Shown here: positions 37,113 to 45,663 of the stretch, piece by piece
Position numbering within the stretch: position 1 is the first letter of the stretch
How the letters are laid out: each line of letters starts with the position of its first letter
Assembly (NCBI GenBank): GCA_963780135.1
Contig: CAWAAR010000003.1
Coordinates: 1,240,001-1,304,000, forward strand
DNA: 64,000 bases
From: Clostridium_AM sp963780135
GTDB taxonomy: Bacteria; Bacillota; Clostridia; Clostridiales; Clostridiaceae
Reading direction: 5' to 3'
Translations under genes and position numbers: made by a program
The notes under the pieces: model-generated
Databases searched by the model: none
The model's input: the letters and a program-made list of their open reading frames with translations, nothing else
Told to the model about the DNA's origin: nothing

Positions 37113-37916
37113 ATGATTCAAATACTTAGTGAATTTGAAAAAAGAACTGAATATATGGTTTTAAAGGAATTGATTGAATTTACTAGTGTTTCTATAAATG
37201 AATTGAAAAGTGGAAAATTAATTCTTCCAGGCTTTATACTTAGAAAAATGACAGAAGAGAATTTAGATAAGCTAAATAATTGGTTAGTGAATAGAGGTAA
37301 TCACCTTATTATAGTACCTTCATGGATAGAAATAGATTTAGGAAAAGTATTTCAAACTTCATTACCATTAGAAATACAATCTATTGAAGAAAGAATTTAT
37401 GATGATATACCTGTGAAGTATGGTATTCAAACAATTATAAAAGATAAATTTATCGAACAAAATGGGAATGTGTTTGGTGTTAATTTTAGAAGAAATACAG
37501 CAAGTGCTCTAGTAACGGTAGTAACACTACCGTTACTAGATTACAAATTATCGCATTTACAAGAAAAATTTAAAGAGATTTTTAATAATTTACTTTCATT
37601 TAGTGAAGAAGAGCAAGAAGAAAAAGTATTAGATGATGAGTATATAGTTTTAGACTCTATTCATATTAATTTAATAATATTAAAAGCAGCTGGAATAGAA
37701 TTAGACATAAATCTAAGAGAGCAAATATACAAGTATTTTTATATAAATATATCTAATCAAACAATAGAAAGTAAATTAAATGAACTTATAATAGGGGGAT
37801 TTATTATAGGGGATCAATTAACTGAGAAAGCAAATGAAGTAATAAAAGAAAGAAGATTAAAGTCTTTCGTAGATGTGGTAAAGAGGAAAGAGGTGAATGG
37901 TGATGGATGGAAATAA
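37113..37916 (+). CDS. Uncharacterised 267-residue protein, defence operon
   Basis: ATG 37113 follows the ATPase stop directly (TAGATG). No family recognised. The protein has an alpha/beta N-terminal half with GNHLIIVPSWIEIDL, then VTVVTLPLLDYKLSHL and an acidic helical C-terminal half ending in a basic winged-helix-like segment (NQTIESKLNELIIGGFIIGD). The coding DNA contains a perfect 14-bp hairpin (37509-37539). Its 3' end overlaps the next gene. Likely a small subunit bridging the ATPase and the putative nuclease, by position only. Confidence 0.7.
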   Translation: MIQILSEFEKRTEYMVLKELIEFTSVSINELKSGKLILPGFILRKMTEENLDKLNNWLVNRGNHLIIVPSWIEIDLGKVFQTSLPLEIQSIEERIYDDIPVKYGIQTIIKDKFIEQNGNVFGVNFRRNTASALVTVVTLPLLDYKLSHLQEKFKEIFNNLLSFSEEEQEEKVLDDEYIVLDSIHINLIILKAAGIELDINLREQIYKYFYINISNQTIESKLNELIIGGFIIGDQLTEKANEVIKERRLKSFVDVVKRKEVNGDGWK

Positions 37917-39057
37917 AAAAGAAGATAGGCCAGTATCTCAAAGTATAGTTGCTAATATACAATTGGGATTACCAGCCACAGTATCTAAGTTATCTTCTAA
38001 AATGAGATTTATTGATAAAACAGCACCTATGCTGAAAGAAGCTGGAATTATAAGAAATATAGGATTGATTAAGCCGTTAGATATCAGAGCATGTGGAATA
38101 GCAACTTCGAGTAGGACAACTAATGCCTTTGGTGGAATTTTATATGTTGCTGGCGCTGTTAGACAGGATATATTAATAGAAAATGGTACTATATATAAAA
38201 CAAGACAAGAAAGTACTGTAGAATTAGATGAAATTGATGATTTAGATATACAAAAGAAAATAAAATATATAAACATAATTAACACATACAAATTACTAGA
38301 TGAATTGATGGAAGATACAGAAAAGCCAGAACTAGTTATGTTAGATACATCAATTTTATTAGAAAGAGCAGATGCTCCACTTGATGATAGAGTAGATGTA
38401 AAGAATATTTACGATAGATGTAAGACTGTAATTAAAGATTTTTGGATAAAACATAAAGATAAAGTTTATCCCTACAAAGAAAATGGAGTAAAGATAGTTT
38501 CAATTGGCAATAAAAGATTTGGAGCTGTTATATTCGCATTAACTGAAGATAAGATTAAATTTATACCTGATAATATAAATAAAAATATGGTAGGGGAAAT
38601 AACAGATGAAAAATATATGAATAAGTTAAAAAACGTGGGTATTAAAAGGTTATTGCATGGTGTTTTAGTTAAACGTACAAGAACAGCAGCCTTTCAATTT
38701 GATGGTATAAATAAAGATAGTAGATTAGAACCAGAAGAATTAAGGGATTTAGGGTTGATGGGGATGCATATAAAAGCAGGAAATAATACCCCTCCGCTAT
38801 TAATAGAGATGTTGGGTACAGTTAATGAGTGGACTTCACAAATGTTAGATGAATTAGCAGCACAAGTAATAGGCCTAATAACATTTGATCAAAGCAAAGC
38901 AAAGCCACTTCCACTATGGTATGCAGAGTATGCATTAAAACCTATTGAAGTTAGACCTGGAGTGTTAGAGTATTATAAAGCTGAAGCAAAGCAAATGCTA
39001 AGAGAACAAGAATTGGAGAATGTATGGAAAGAGGGATTTGATGTTTTTGAGGAATAG
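37903..39057 (+). CDS. Possible NurA-like nuclease, defence operon
   Basis: A 384-residue protein; I prefer ATG 37903, eight bases after GAGGTG, over 37897. The strand LVMLDTSILLERADAP carries an Asp in the position of the NurA metal site, and an early segment GGILYVAGAVRQDIL precedes it as in that fold. The C-terminal part QVIGLITFDQSKAKPLPLWY followed by AEYALKPIEV resembles the closing NurA segment in which the enzyme meets HerA. NurA degrades DNA ends together with the hexameric ATPase HerA, and a HerA gene lies two genes downstream. The family call is tentative because the classical first Asp motif is not clear. Confidence 0.45.
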   Translation: MDGNKKEDRPVSQSIVANIQLGLPATVSKLSSKMRFIDKTAPMLKEAGIIRNIGLIKPLDIRACGIATSSRTTNAFGGILYVAGAVRQDILIENGTIYKTRQESTVELDEIDDLDIQKKIKYINIINTYKLLDELMEDTEKPELVMLDTSILLERADAPLDDRVDVKNIYDRCKTVIKDFWIKHKDKVYPYKENGVKIVSIGNKRFGAVIFALTEDKIKFIPDNINKNMVGEITDEKYMNKLKNVGIKRLLHGVLVKRTRTAAFQFDGINKDSRLEPEELRDLGLMGMHIKAGNNTPPLLIEMLGTVNEWTSQMLDELAAQVIGLITFDQSKAKPLPLWYAEYALKPIEVRPGVLEYYKAEAKQMLREQELENVWKEGFDVFEE

Positions 39058-39080
39058 TTAAGATAAAAGGGGGCGAGGTA

Positions 39081-40400
39081 ATGGCGTACAAAACAGATAC
39101 AAATCAAATCAGACAGTATGTACAACATTTAAAAAGTACTTATGGATTTCAAGGACCATTACATTTTACAGATTTTTCAAATTTGAAGAGCGTTTTTGAA
39201 AGTGGATATTTGAATAGTAGAGGAATGTGTTTAAATAATAATATTAATTTTTTAGATGGGGCAGATCATGAAGTTATTGAACATACAAATTTGGATGTAA
39301 TAAATTGTGTAAGATTTTATTATAAAGAACAGAGTCAGACATTATATGTAAATGAGGGAATAAAGAAAAAGAAATATTTAGGAAATGCTCATTTGCCTAT
39401 ACCAGTATATCTATTGTTTGATGAAGAAATTTTATATTTGGATTCTACAGTATTTTCAGATGGAAATGCAAAATCTAAATATACGAGCTTTGGATATAAA
39501 ATGGATTTTGTTCAAAATATGGATTGGAATGAAATATTTAATAGAGATCCTATTTGTGTTGAAGAAGGGATAGAAAAATGGGAAATTAAAAGAAAAAGAC
39601 ATGCTGAATTATTAAGCAATGAATCTATCTCATTAAAGCATTTAAAGAAAATAATATTTAGAGCTGAAGCAGATAGAAAGAGAGCAATTAATTTATTTGG
39701 AAACGATATTAGATATGATGTAAACATAAATATGTTTTCAAATAAGAATAATCAGTGGTGTAAGGAATGCTATGAAAATAATTTTATTAAAGATTATAAT
39801 ATTAGCTTACAAAATGATACAATTGAATTTCAACTTCAATTTAATAAGCAATGGGGAGATTGTGATAAAAGGTATTTAATATCTGATATTAATGGAAACC
39901 AAATAAATGCTAATAGTGTGGATGTTGAATATCAACCTTTATTTGGTCCGAGGATAAAAAATAGTATTAATAATAATGAGAAAATAATATTAAAATTGCA
40001 AGGAAATATAAAAGAATGGCATAAAATTAGTATGTTTATAAATGATTTTGAATGTGTTGAAGAATATTTAAGAAAATATGAAATAGTAAATCATAATATT
40101 ACTTTCAATTATGAAGAAGGTGTAACTAAAATGGTTTTACACAGGCAATTTAGAGATTTTCAGTTTTGTAAATATCAACACAGATACGAGATTTTTGATG
40201 ACCAAGGTAAATTAATTATAAATGGAATATTAAATTTTCCTAATGATATAACAGGATTAGGATGGAATTGTACGTTTGAAAATTATGCATATAATTGGAA
40301 TAAGATAAGATATTATATTAATAATGTTTTATGTATTGATAAATTTATAAGTAATCCTAACAGGTTCACTACTTATAATGATGGTGATATACCATTTTAA
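39081..40400 (+). CDS. darT: DarT-like DNA ADP-ribosyltransferase toxin with C-terminal extension
   Basis: A 439-residue protein, ATG 39081 behind GGGGGCGAGGTA. The first 210 residues match DarT: LHFTDFSNLKSVFESGYL for NAD binding, then FYYKEQSQTLYV, DSTVFSDGNA, and the catalytic Glu176 in KRHAELL. DarT attaches ADP-ribose to bases in DNA and blocks replication, including that of phages. Known DarT proteins are about 200-230 residues; this one adds about 220 residues in two similar beta-rich repeats (about 235-335 and 336-430), each with a motif like DYNISLQNDTIEFQLQF or NHNITFNYEEGVTKMVL. The extension may bind a partner or phage trigger. The antitoxin DarG follows 26 bases downstream. Confidence 0.82.
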   Translation: MAYKTDTNQIRQYVQHLKSTYGFQGPLHFTDFSNLKSVFESGYLNSRGMCLNNNINFLDGADHEVIEHTNLDVINCVRFYYKEQSQTLYVNEGIKKKKYLGNAHLPIPVYLLFDEEILYLDSTVFSDGNAKSKYTSFGYKMDFVQNMDWNEIFNRDPICVEEGIEKWEIKRKRHAELLSNESISLKHLKKIIFRAEADRKRAINLFGNDIRYDVNINMFSNKNNQWCKECYENNFIKDYNISLQNDTIEFQLQFNKQWGDCDKRYLISDINGNQINANSVDVEYQPLFGPRIKNSINNNEKIILKLQGNIKEWHKISMFINDFECVEEYLRKYEIVNHNITFNYEEGVTKMVLHRQFRDFQFCKYQHRYEIFDDQGKLIINGILNFPNDITGLGWNCTFENYAYNWNKIRYYINNVLCIDKFISNPNRFTTYNDGDIPF

Positions 40401-40426
40401 CAAAAGCATACAAAAGGAGAATTAAT

Positions 40427-41143
40427 ATGTTGAAATATTATGAAGGAACTATTTTTAATACACCTGCTAAAACTTTAGTTAATACTGTAAATTGTTTTGG
40501 AGTAATGGGTGCAGGTATAGCGTTAGAATTTAAATTGAGATATCCAAAGATGTTTTTAGATTACGAGGAAAAATGTAAGAACAAGGAATATAAGACTGGT
40601 AGACCTAGATTATTTAAGGATGAGATGTGGATATTAAATTTCCCAACAAAAAATCATTGGAGATATCCATCAAAAATGCAATGGATAGAAGAAGGATTAC
40701 AATATTTTGTTAATAATTATAAAAGGGCTGAAATAGAATCAATTGCTTTCCCTAAACTTGGAACAAATAACGGTGGTTTAGATTGGAAAGATGTAAAAGA
40801 AGTTATGGAGAGGTATTTGGGTAATTTAGATATAGATGTGTATATTTGCTTGGATGAAAAAAAAGAAGCAGAGGGTATTGAAAAAGAAATGGTTGATTCT
40901 ATAAATAAAATAAATATTGAAAAATTACTGAATGATATTGAATTAACTAAGAAACAATTAGATATTATTAAGAAATATATTCCTATTAATAGATTTTGGT
41001 ACTTAAGTAAGGCGAAAGGATTAGGAAATAAGACTTATGAAAAAGTATTTGAATATTATTATAATAGAGCAGTGCACAAGGATAAAAACAATAATGATAG
41101 ATTGGAAAATATAATTGATGGTGAGCAATTAAGTTTATTTTAA
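40427..41143 (+). CDS. darG: DarG-like macro-domain antitoxin
   Basis: A 238-residue protein, ATG 40427 behind AAAAGGAGAATTAAT. The macro domain (1-150) shows LVNTVNCFGVMGAGIALEF for ADP-ribose binding, then IAFPKLGTNNGGLDW. DarG removes ADP-ribose from DNA and also binds DarT directly. Residues 155-238 form the smaller toxin-binding-like helical part (LTKKQLDIIKKYIPINRFWY). It is shorter than many DarG proteins (about 350), with the C-terminal part trimmed. Placed directly after darT, the pair forms a toxin-antitoxin unit inside the defence operon. Confidence 0.9.
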   Translation: MLKYYEGTIFNTPAKTLVNTVNCFGVMGAGIALEFKLRYPKMFLDYEEKCKNKEYKTGRPRLFKDEMWILNFPTKNHWRYPSKMQWIEEGLQYFVNNYKRAEIESIAFPKLGTNNGGLDWKDVKEVMERYLGNLDIDVYICLDEKKEAEGIEKEMVDSINKINIEKLLNDIELTKKQLDIIKKYIPINRFWYLSKAKGLGNKTYEKVFEYYYNRAVHKDKNNNDRLENIIDGEQLSLF

Positions 41144-41182
41144 TAGTAACATAAAATATGAACAATGATTTAAAAGGTATAA

Positions 41183-42883
41183 ATGGATGGTGATAAAATG
41201 GATAAATATATAGGTAAACTTATAGGTAACACAGGAAATCCTAACGATTTAAAGATTGCTCTTGAAAATAGTTTCTCTGCTAAAAGAGGCGAATTTGTAA
41301 AGGTAAGGCATACAGAGATAGATAGTGAAGGCGAAACTTATGTTTTAGGAAGAATAGTAGCAATTTCAAGAAATAATATTCTTTATAATTCAAATATGGG
41401 TGAAGGGTTATCTGAACTAGAAATATTACCTGGTGCACAAATTACAGGTGAAACGTTATTTGGAACTATTCAACTTGTTGGCTACAGAGATATTTTGGGA
41501 CAAATAAAAATCCCTAGAAGACCATTAGACCCTGGTGCAAAGGTTTATGGGGTTGACTATAATTTCTTATCAAAGTTTTATAAATTTGATGAAAATACTA
41601 GTATCAATATTGGAAATCTAATTGGATATGAAAAAGGTGAAAATATTGTTCCAGTATATATTGATGTTAATAAATTGGTTACAGAACATCTTGCAATACT
41701 TGCAATGACTGGTTCAGGTAAATCTTATACGGTTGGAAGAATTATCGAAAAATTGGTAGCAGAGATGAATGGTTCTGTAATTGTTTTTGATGTACACGGA
41801 GAATATGGAAAAGCCTTTTCAAAAGGCGAAGTTCATTTTAATGATAATTTAGAGCAAATAGAAAATGAAGATGAAATAAAAAGCATATTAAAAATACAGG
41901 AGTCTTTTAGAAAATTATTGGCTGCGGGTGGAGGTATAAAGGTTTATACTCCTCAAATGGAAGCGTTTGATTATAAGTACAATAATAAAAATGCTCATTT
42001 AGCACTTAAATTTGATAATTTTGATATGGATGATTTATCTTCAGTTCTTCCAGAGTTAACAGAACCACAACAGAGATTACTAGATGTGGCTATGAGATAT
42101 TGGAAGATAAAATATAAGGAGAACCAAAGAGATATACAAGATTTAACAAGACTATTATCAACTGAAAATGGATTAGAAGAACTTAAAAACTGGGATGAAC
42201 TAACTGAGGGAGAAGCAAAGGCGTTAAATAGTAGAAGTGCGGCTGTTGTATCTATGAAATTAAATAGGGTAATTAATGAGGCGAAAAGTTTTTATACAAG
42301 AGCAATAGGAGATTCAACAGATATTTATACAATGATTGGTGAAAAGGGAAACAATATAGGTAGATTAGTGATAATAGATTTACAGGGATTATCAGACGAT
42401 GCTAAACAAATAATTACAGCACTTATATCTAGTGAAATAATGAGAGCAGCATCAAATAAAAAAAGACAAATAAGACCTGCATTTCTTGTTTACGAAGAAG
42501 GCCATAACTTTGCGCCGGCAGGCATACCATGTATATCTAAAAAGATAATTAAAAAGATTGCAGCAGAAGGAAGAAAATTTGGTGTTGGGTTTTCAATTAT
42601 ATCTCAAAGACCATCCAAATTAGATCCAGATGTCACATCTCAATGTAATACAATTATTACAATGAGACTAAAGAATCCTGATGACCAAAGGTTTATTGCT
42701 AAAACATCAGACATGTTTTCTAAATCCGATATAGATGAATTACCTTCTTTATCTACAGGAGAGGCTTTGATATGTGGTAGATCTATTCCTGCTCCACTTT
42801 TAGTAAAAGTAGGTACCAAGGCATTAATGCATGGTGGAGAATCACCAGAGGTGATTTTAGAGTGGGGTTCATTTAATGGATAG
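41183..42883 (+). CDS. HerA-type hexameric DNA translocase ATPase
   Basis: A 566-residue protein from ATG 41183; ATG 41198 behind GGTGAT is an equally good start. A HAS-barrel occupies residues 1-130 (GEFVKVRHTE). The RecA-like motor has Walker A MTGSGKSYTVGRI near 174, VFDVHGEYGKAF, Walker B LVIIDLQGL near 395, LVYEEGHNFAP, and the arginine-finger region SQRPSKLDPDVTSQCNTII. HerA pumps DNA through a hexameric ring, usually with a NurA or other nuclease partner. Here partners could be the NurA-like protein at 37903 or the small protein at 42876, whose gene overlaps this one by 8 bases. HerA is a recurrent core of phage-defence systems. Confidence 0.93.
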   Translation: MDGDKMDKYIGKLIGNTGNPNDLKIALENSFSAKRGEFVKVRHTEIDSEGETYVLGRIVAISRNNILYNSNMGEGLSELEILPGAQITGETLFGTIQLVGYRDILGQIKIPRRPLDPGAKVYGVDYNFLSKFYKFDENTSINIGNLIGYEKGENIVPVYIDVNKLVTEHLAILAMTGSGKSYTVGRIIEKLVAEMNGSVIVFDVHGEYGKAFSKGEVHFNDNLEQIENEDEIKSILKIQESFRKLLAAGGGIKVYTPQMEAFDYKYNNKNAHLALKFDNFDMDDLSSVLPELTEPQQRLLDVAMRYWKIKYKENQRDIQDLTRLLSTENGLEELKNWDELTEGEAKALNSRSAAVVSMKLNRVINEAKSFYTRAIGDSTDIYTMIGEKGNNIGRLVIIDLQGLSDDAKQIITALISSEIMRAASNKKRQIRPAFLVYEEGHNFAPAGIPCISKKIIKKIAAEGRKFGVGFSIISQRPSKLDPDVTSQCNTIITMRLKNPDDQRFIAKTSDMFSKSDIDELPSLSTGEALICGRSIPAPLLVKVGTKALMHGGESPEVILEWGSFNG

Positions 42884-43529
42884 GAATAATATAATAAAAG
42901 TTATAAGAGAAGAGTTTCAAAGTGGAAAAATACAAGATGATTTATTTCCTATGATGACTAAGTTCGGAGTAAGAGACTACTCAGAAACAGTACATTCTCT
43001 AGGGCTTAATTATATTACTGCTGTAGGTAGAACTATTGATGAAATAGCAGCCGTATCTGAATGTCCAGTGTATCCTTATGAATCTATTTATCATGAAAGT
43101 GATATGATTGCAGAAGATAGTAGTTCAAATTATGGAGAGAAGAAAACTAAGGATGCAGAGATTAGACCAGACTCTATTTGGTATTTTAAAACAGATAATT
43201 CACCTATACTTATAAGTGAATTTGAAAGATATGAAAAAAATAGAGTGAAAAATAACAAATTAAAAGAAAAAATACAAAATTTACTCATAGCATATCATCA
43301 ACTTGGAAGCAAAGTTCCTATTATATTATTTGTTTATTGGAGTTATGCATCTGTAACACCAGGTGATATGTCAGATGTTATATCAATATTAGATAAAGGT
43401 TTTACATTACCTAACAAGAAATTTATATCAGGAATTGATAGTAGAATAACATCGTATCTAGTATATCATTGTATAGCTTCTGGTAATAAAGAAAACTTAA
43501 CTTTAAAACAATGGATAAAAATAAGGTAA
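42876..43529 (+). CDS. Possible PD-(D/E)XK-type nuclease partner of HerA
   Basis: A 217-residue protein whose ATG lies inside the herA stop region. The segment IRPDSIWYF, 10-12 residues, then LISEFERYEK resembles the PD...E-x-K hairpin of PD-(D/E)XK nucleases, though the last residues deviate. Before it are Asp/Glu-rich helices; after it come NKLKEKIQNLLIAYHQLG and the strand VPIILFVYWSYASVT. Translational coupling to HerA suggests a direct partner. Alternative: a non-catalytic adaptor with a nuclease-like fold. Confidence 0.4.
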   Translation: MDRNNIIKVIREEFQSGKIQDDLFPMMTKFGVRDYSETVHSLGLNYITAVGRTIDEIAAVSECPVYPYESIYHESDMIAEDSSSNYGEKKTKDAEIRPDSIWYFKTDNSPILISEFERYEKNRVKNNKLKEKIQNLLIAYHQLGSKVPIILFVYWSYASVTPGDMSDVISILDKGFTLPNKKFISGIDSRITSYLVYHCIASGNKENLTLKQWIKIR

Positions 43530-43538
43530 GGTGATTCA

Positions 43539-44999
43539 ATGAGAAAAAAAGCCTCAAGTTTTCGACCAAAGCAAGATTCACCAATAGGGAGCAAATACAT
43601 TTTAAAAGATTATATTGATGAAGGTACTTTTGGAAGTGTTTGGACAGCTGTTAATTTAGAAACAAATGACATAGTAGCAGTAAAAATACCTAAAGATCAA
43701 GAAAGAGCTGATAATACACTTACAGAAGGAAAAGAATTACAAGGGTGTGAACATCCTAATATTGTAAAGTTAAATTGGATGGGAAGAGTTGATGGAGTTT
43801 TTGTTATTGAGATGGAATATTTTAAAGGTCATAAATTATCGGATGAACTTTGCGAAAAGGGGTTCAAAAATCCTAAAACATTTGAGAAAATATATATGAT
43901 TTTCAATAAAATACTTGATGGAATAGAGTTTATTCATAAGAAAAAGATTTCTCATGGTGATATAAAACCTCAGAATATTCTTGTTAGAGAAGATGTTATT
44001 AAAATAACTGATTTTGGTACAAGTAAATATATTGAAAATATATTTATTAAGACTATTGATGGAGAAGGAACAATGGCTTATATGGCTCCTGAAATTGCAG
44101 GGTCTAGAAAAAAAAGATATATAAATTCTGATATATATTCATTAGGAGTGCTTTTATATCAATTACTTACGGGAAGAACGCCATATGAAACTACCTTTCA
44201 ACTTTTAGATGGCAAGACATATCCTAGACCAAGAGAAATAAATGATAATATTCCAGAGAAAGTTGAAAATATTATTTTAAAAGCTTTAGCAAGAAAACCT
44301 AAAGAACGATATCAAAACATAAAAGAATTCAGAAACGAGTTGGACAAAGCATTTAATTCGTGGGGAGAAAGTATATTAACATACGCTAAAAATGTAGAAC
44401 CAGAAATAAAAAGTAGCGATTGGCTTGAAAATGTTATGGTATTTTACAAAGAAAAAGAATTTAAAAAGGCGGAATTATTGTTAGAAAATGAGATAGAAAT
44501 AGGAAATACTTCACAAGATGTAATATACCATTTAGCATTTGTTTATTCAAAACAAGGTAGATTTTATGATAGTTTAAATAAATTAAATGAAATTGATTTA
44601 TCAAAAGTAGAGGATATAAGAAGAGAGGCTTTTGAGGATAACATTCTATATATAAAAGCAAGATTATTCTTTGAATTTAAGAGATATGATGAAGCTAGAG
44701 AGTTATATAAAAAATTAGTAGATAATAATCCAGATAATATTGATTATAGATATAAATTGGCTTGTGTATATGCATTAAATATTGAAGAAGAGAAGGCTAT
44801 TGAAATTTTGGAGCATATTAATAAAAATACACCAGGGTTGCTATATATAGTTAAAAAACTAGGGCGGGCCTATGATCAGATGAAAGATTATAGCAAAGCA
44901 AGAGGGTATTATAATTATGCATTAAGATTAGATCCAAACGATGAAAAAATAAAAAATAGAATTGAAGTGTTTAAAAATTATTTATATAATAAGAGATAA
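43539..44999 (+). CDS. Eukaryotic-type Ser/Thr protein kinase with TPR-like tail
   Basis: A 486-residue soluble protein, ATG 43539 behind GGTGATTCA. Kinase domain 20-285: glycine loop DEGTFGSVW, the VAVKIPK Lys, catalytic loop HGDIKPQN (Asp141), DFGTSKY (Asp158), activation-segment end GTMAYMAPE and SDIYSLGVLLYQLLTG. All catalytic residues are present, so it should be active. Residues 300-486 form helical hairpins of the tetratricopeptide type (YKLACVYALNIEEEKAIEIL; SKARGYYNYALRLDPNDEKI), a likely protein-docking arm. It has no membrane helix or PASTA repeats, so it is not the housekeeping PrkC. As last gene of the operon it may switch the system on by phosphorylating a partner, as PglW is thought to in Pgl. 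Confidence 0.9.
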   Translation: MRKKASSFRPKQDSPIGSKYILKDYIDEGTFGSVWTAVNLETNDIVAVKIPKDQERADNTLTEGKELQGCEHPNIVKLNWMGRVDGVFVIEMEYFKGHKLSDELCEKGFKNPKTFEKIYMIFNKILDGIEFIHKKKISHGDIKPQNILVREDVIKITDFGTSKYIENIFIKTIDGEGTMAYMAPEIAGSRKKRYINSDIYSLGVLLYQLLTGRTPYETTFQLLDGKTYPRPREINDNIPEKVENIILKALARKPKERYQNIKEFRNELDKAFNSWGESILTYAKNVEPEIKSSDWLENVMVFYKEKEFKKAELLLENEIEIGNTSQDVIYHLAFVYSKQGRFYDSLNKLNEIDLSKVEDIRREAFEDNILYIKARLFFEFKRYDEARELYKKLVDNNPDNIDYRYKLACVYALNIEEEKAIEILEHINKNTPGLLYIVKKLGRAYDQMKDYSKARGYYNYALRLDPNDEKIKNRIEVFKNYLYNKR

Positions 45000-45126
45000 T
45001 AATTCCAAAATTAATCAGTTATACACTTACAGTTTTCCTACTCCATATAATAGTTTTACAAAATGGGGGTAAACGATGAAATAAATGCGCAAATAATGCG
45101 CAAATATAGAAGGTATATAAAAATAT

Positions 45127-45216
45127 AGCAATGAAAATTGTTAACTATGTTTCCAATTTTTGAAAAGTACCTGTGACCTTACAGAGATCGTAGTGAAATG
45201 GACAATCTTTGTTGCT
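45127..45216 (+). repeat. Copy 3 of the structured repeat (90 bases, diverged)
   Basis: Ends AGCAAT...GTTGCT as in copies at 17042 and 21913, with a 10-base longer first loop. The first hairpin is rebuilt as AAAATTG/CAATTTT and the second as AGAGAT/ATCTTT, so pairing is kept while bases change. The shared core includes CTTACAGAGAT and CAATCTTTGTTGCT. Confidence 0.6.
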
Positions 45217-45247
45217 TTATTGAATATCATATTATAAGAAGAACATT

Positions 45248-45280
45248 AGCCATCGATTTGCAACAGTCGGTGGTTTTCTT
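45248..45280 (+). terminator. Hairpin terminator after repeat copy 3
   Basis: GCCATCGA pairs with TCGGTGGT through wobble pairs around a 10-base loop, followed by TTTTCTT. It would stop transcripts leaving the defence operon. Confidence 0.5.
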
Positions 45281-45383
45281 CATATCTTTCCTAAAAAATT
45301 AGCCTGTGGCACATAAGGAGCATTTAATTTATGTCCTCTGCTGTGCCTTTATCATCGCAAGTTCAGCATATACACCTAGCACA

Positions 45384-45645
45384 CTAGCTATCTTGGGTAT
45401 AAGTATAGTTTTTGGCTGATAGTTCAAAAAAATTATCATCAGGGATAAGAAATTCTGCAGCAAAGTAGTTTGATTTTATCTCAGGTGTAGAGGTTTTTAA
45501 GTATACATACATTTTATCTTGAAGAATATTAATATTGAGACTTCTGTGAAGGCGGCCATGACCAATTTCATGAGCAAAATAGTCATTTATTCCTTAGCTA
45601 TGTCACCTGTTATTTTAGGATAAAGGTTAAATTCATATCATTAGC
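45384..45645 (-). pseudogene. Fragment of an ImmA/IrrE-type metallopeptidase
   Basis: Read leftward, the frame gives NDYFAHEIGHGRLHRSLN with the HExxH zinc motif, then SNYFAAEFLIPDDNFFELSA, the usual Glu helix, ending in TAG at 45384-45386. Upstream, NLYPKITGDIAKE is in another frame, so one base has been lost near 45592. The N-terminal part is missing. Such peptidases cleave phage-type or ICE repressors. Confidence 0.65.
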
Positions 45646-45663
45646 TTCTAATCATATGATATT

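Noticed and set aside
24769..44999. Classical type I restriction-modification system
   Set aside because: No HsdR is present, two M/S pairs differ, and the operon continues with unrelated large proteins, so a simple RM label would mislead.
24769..44999. BREX or MADS as a firm name for the island
   Set aside because: PglZ, BrxL and a helicase are absent, and I cannot confirm gene-by-gene correspondence with MADS from memory. Kept as analogy only.
45085..45106. 11-bp tandem repeat as an iteron or origin
   Set aside because: Only two units and no replication gene nearby.
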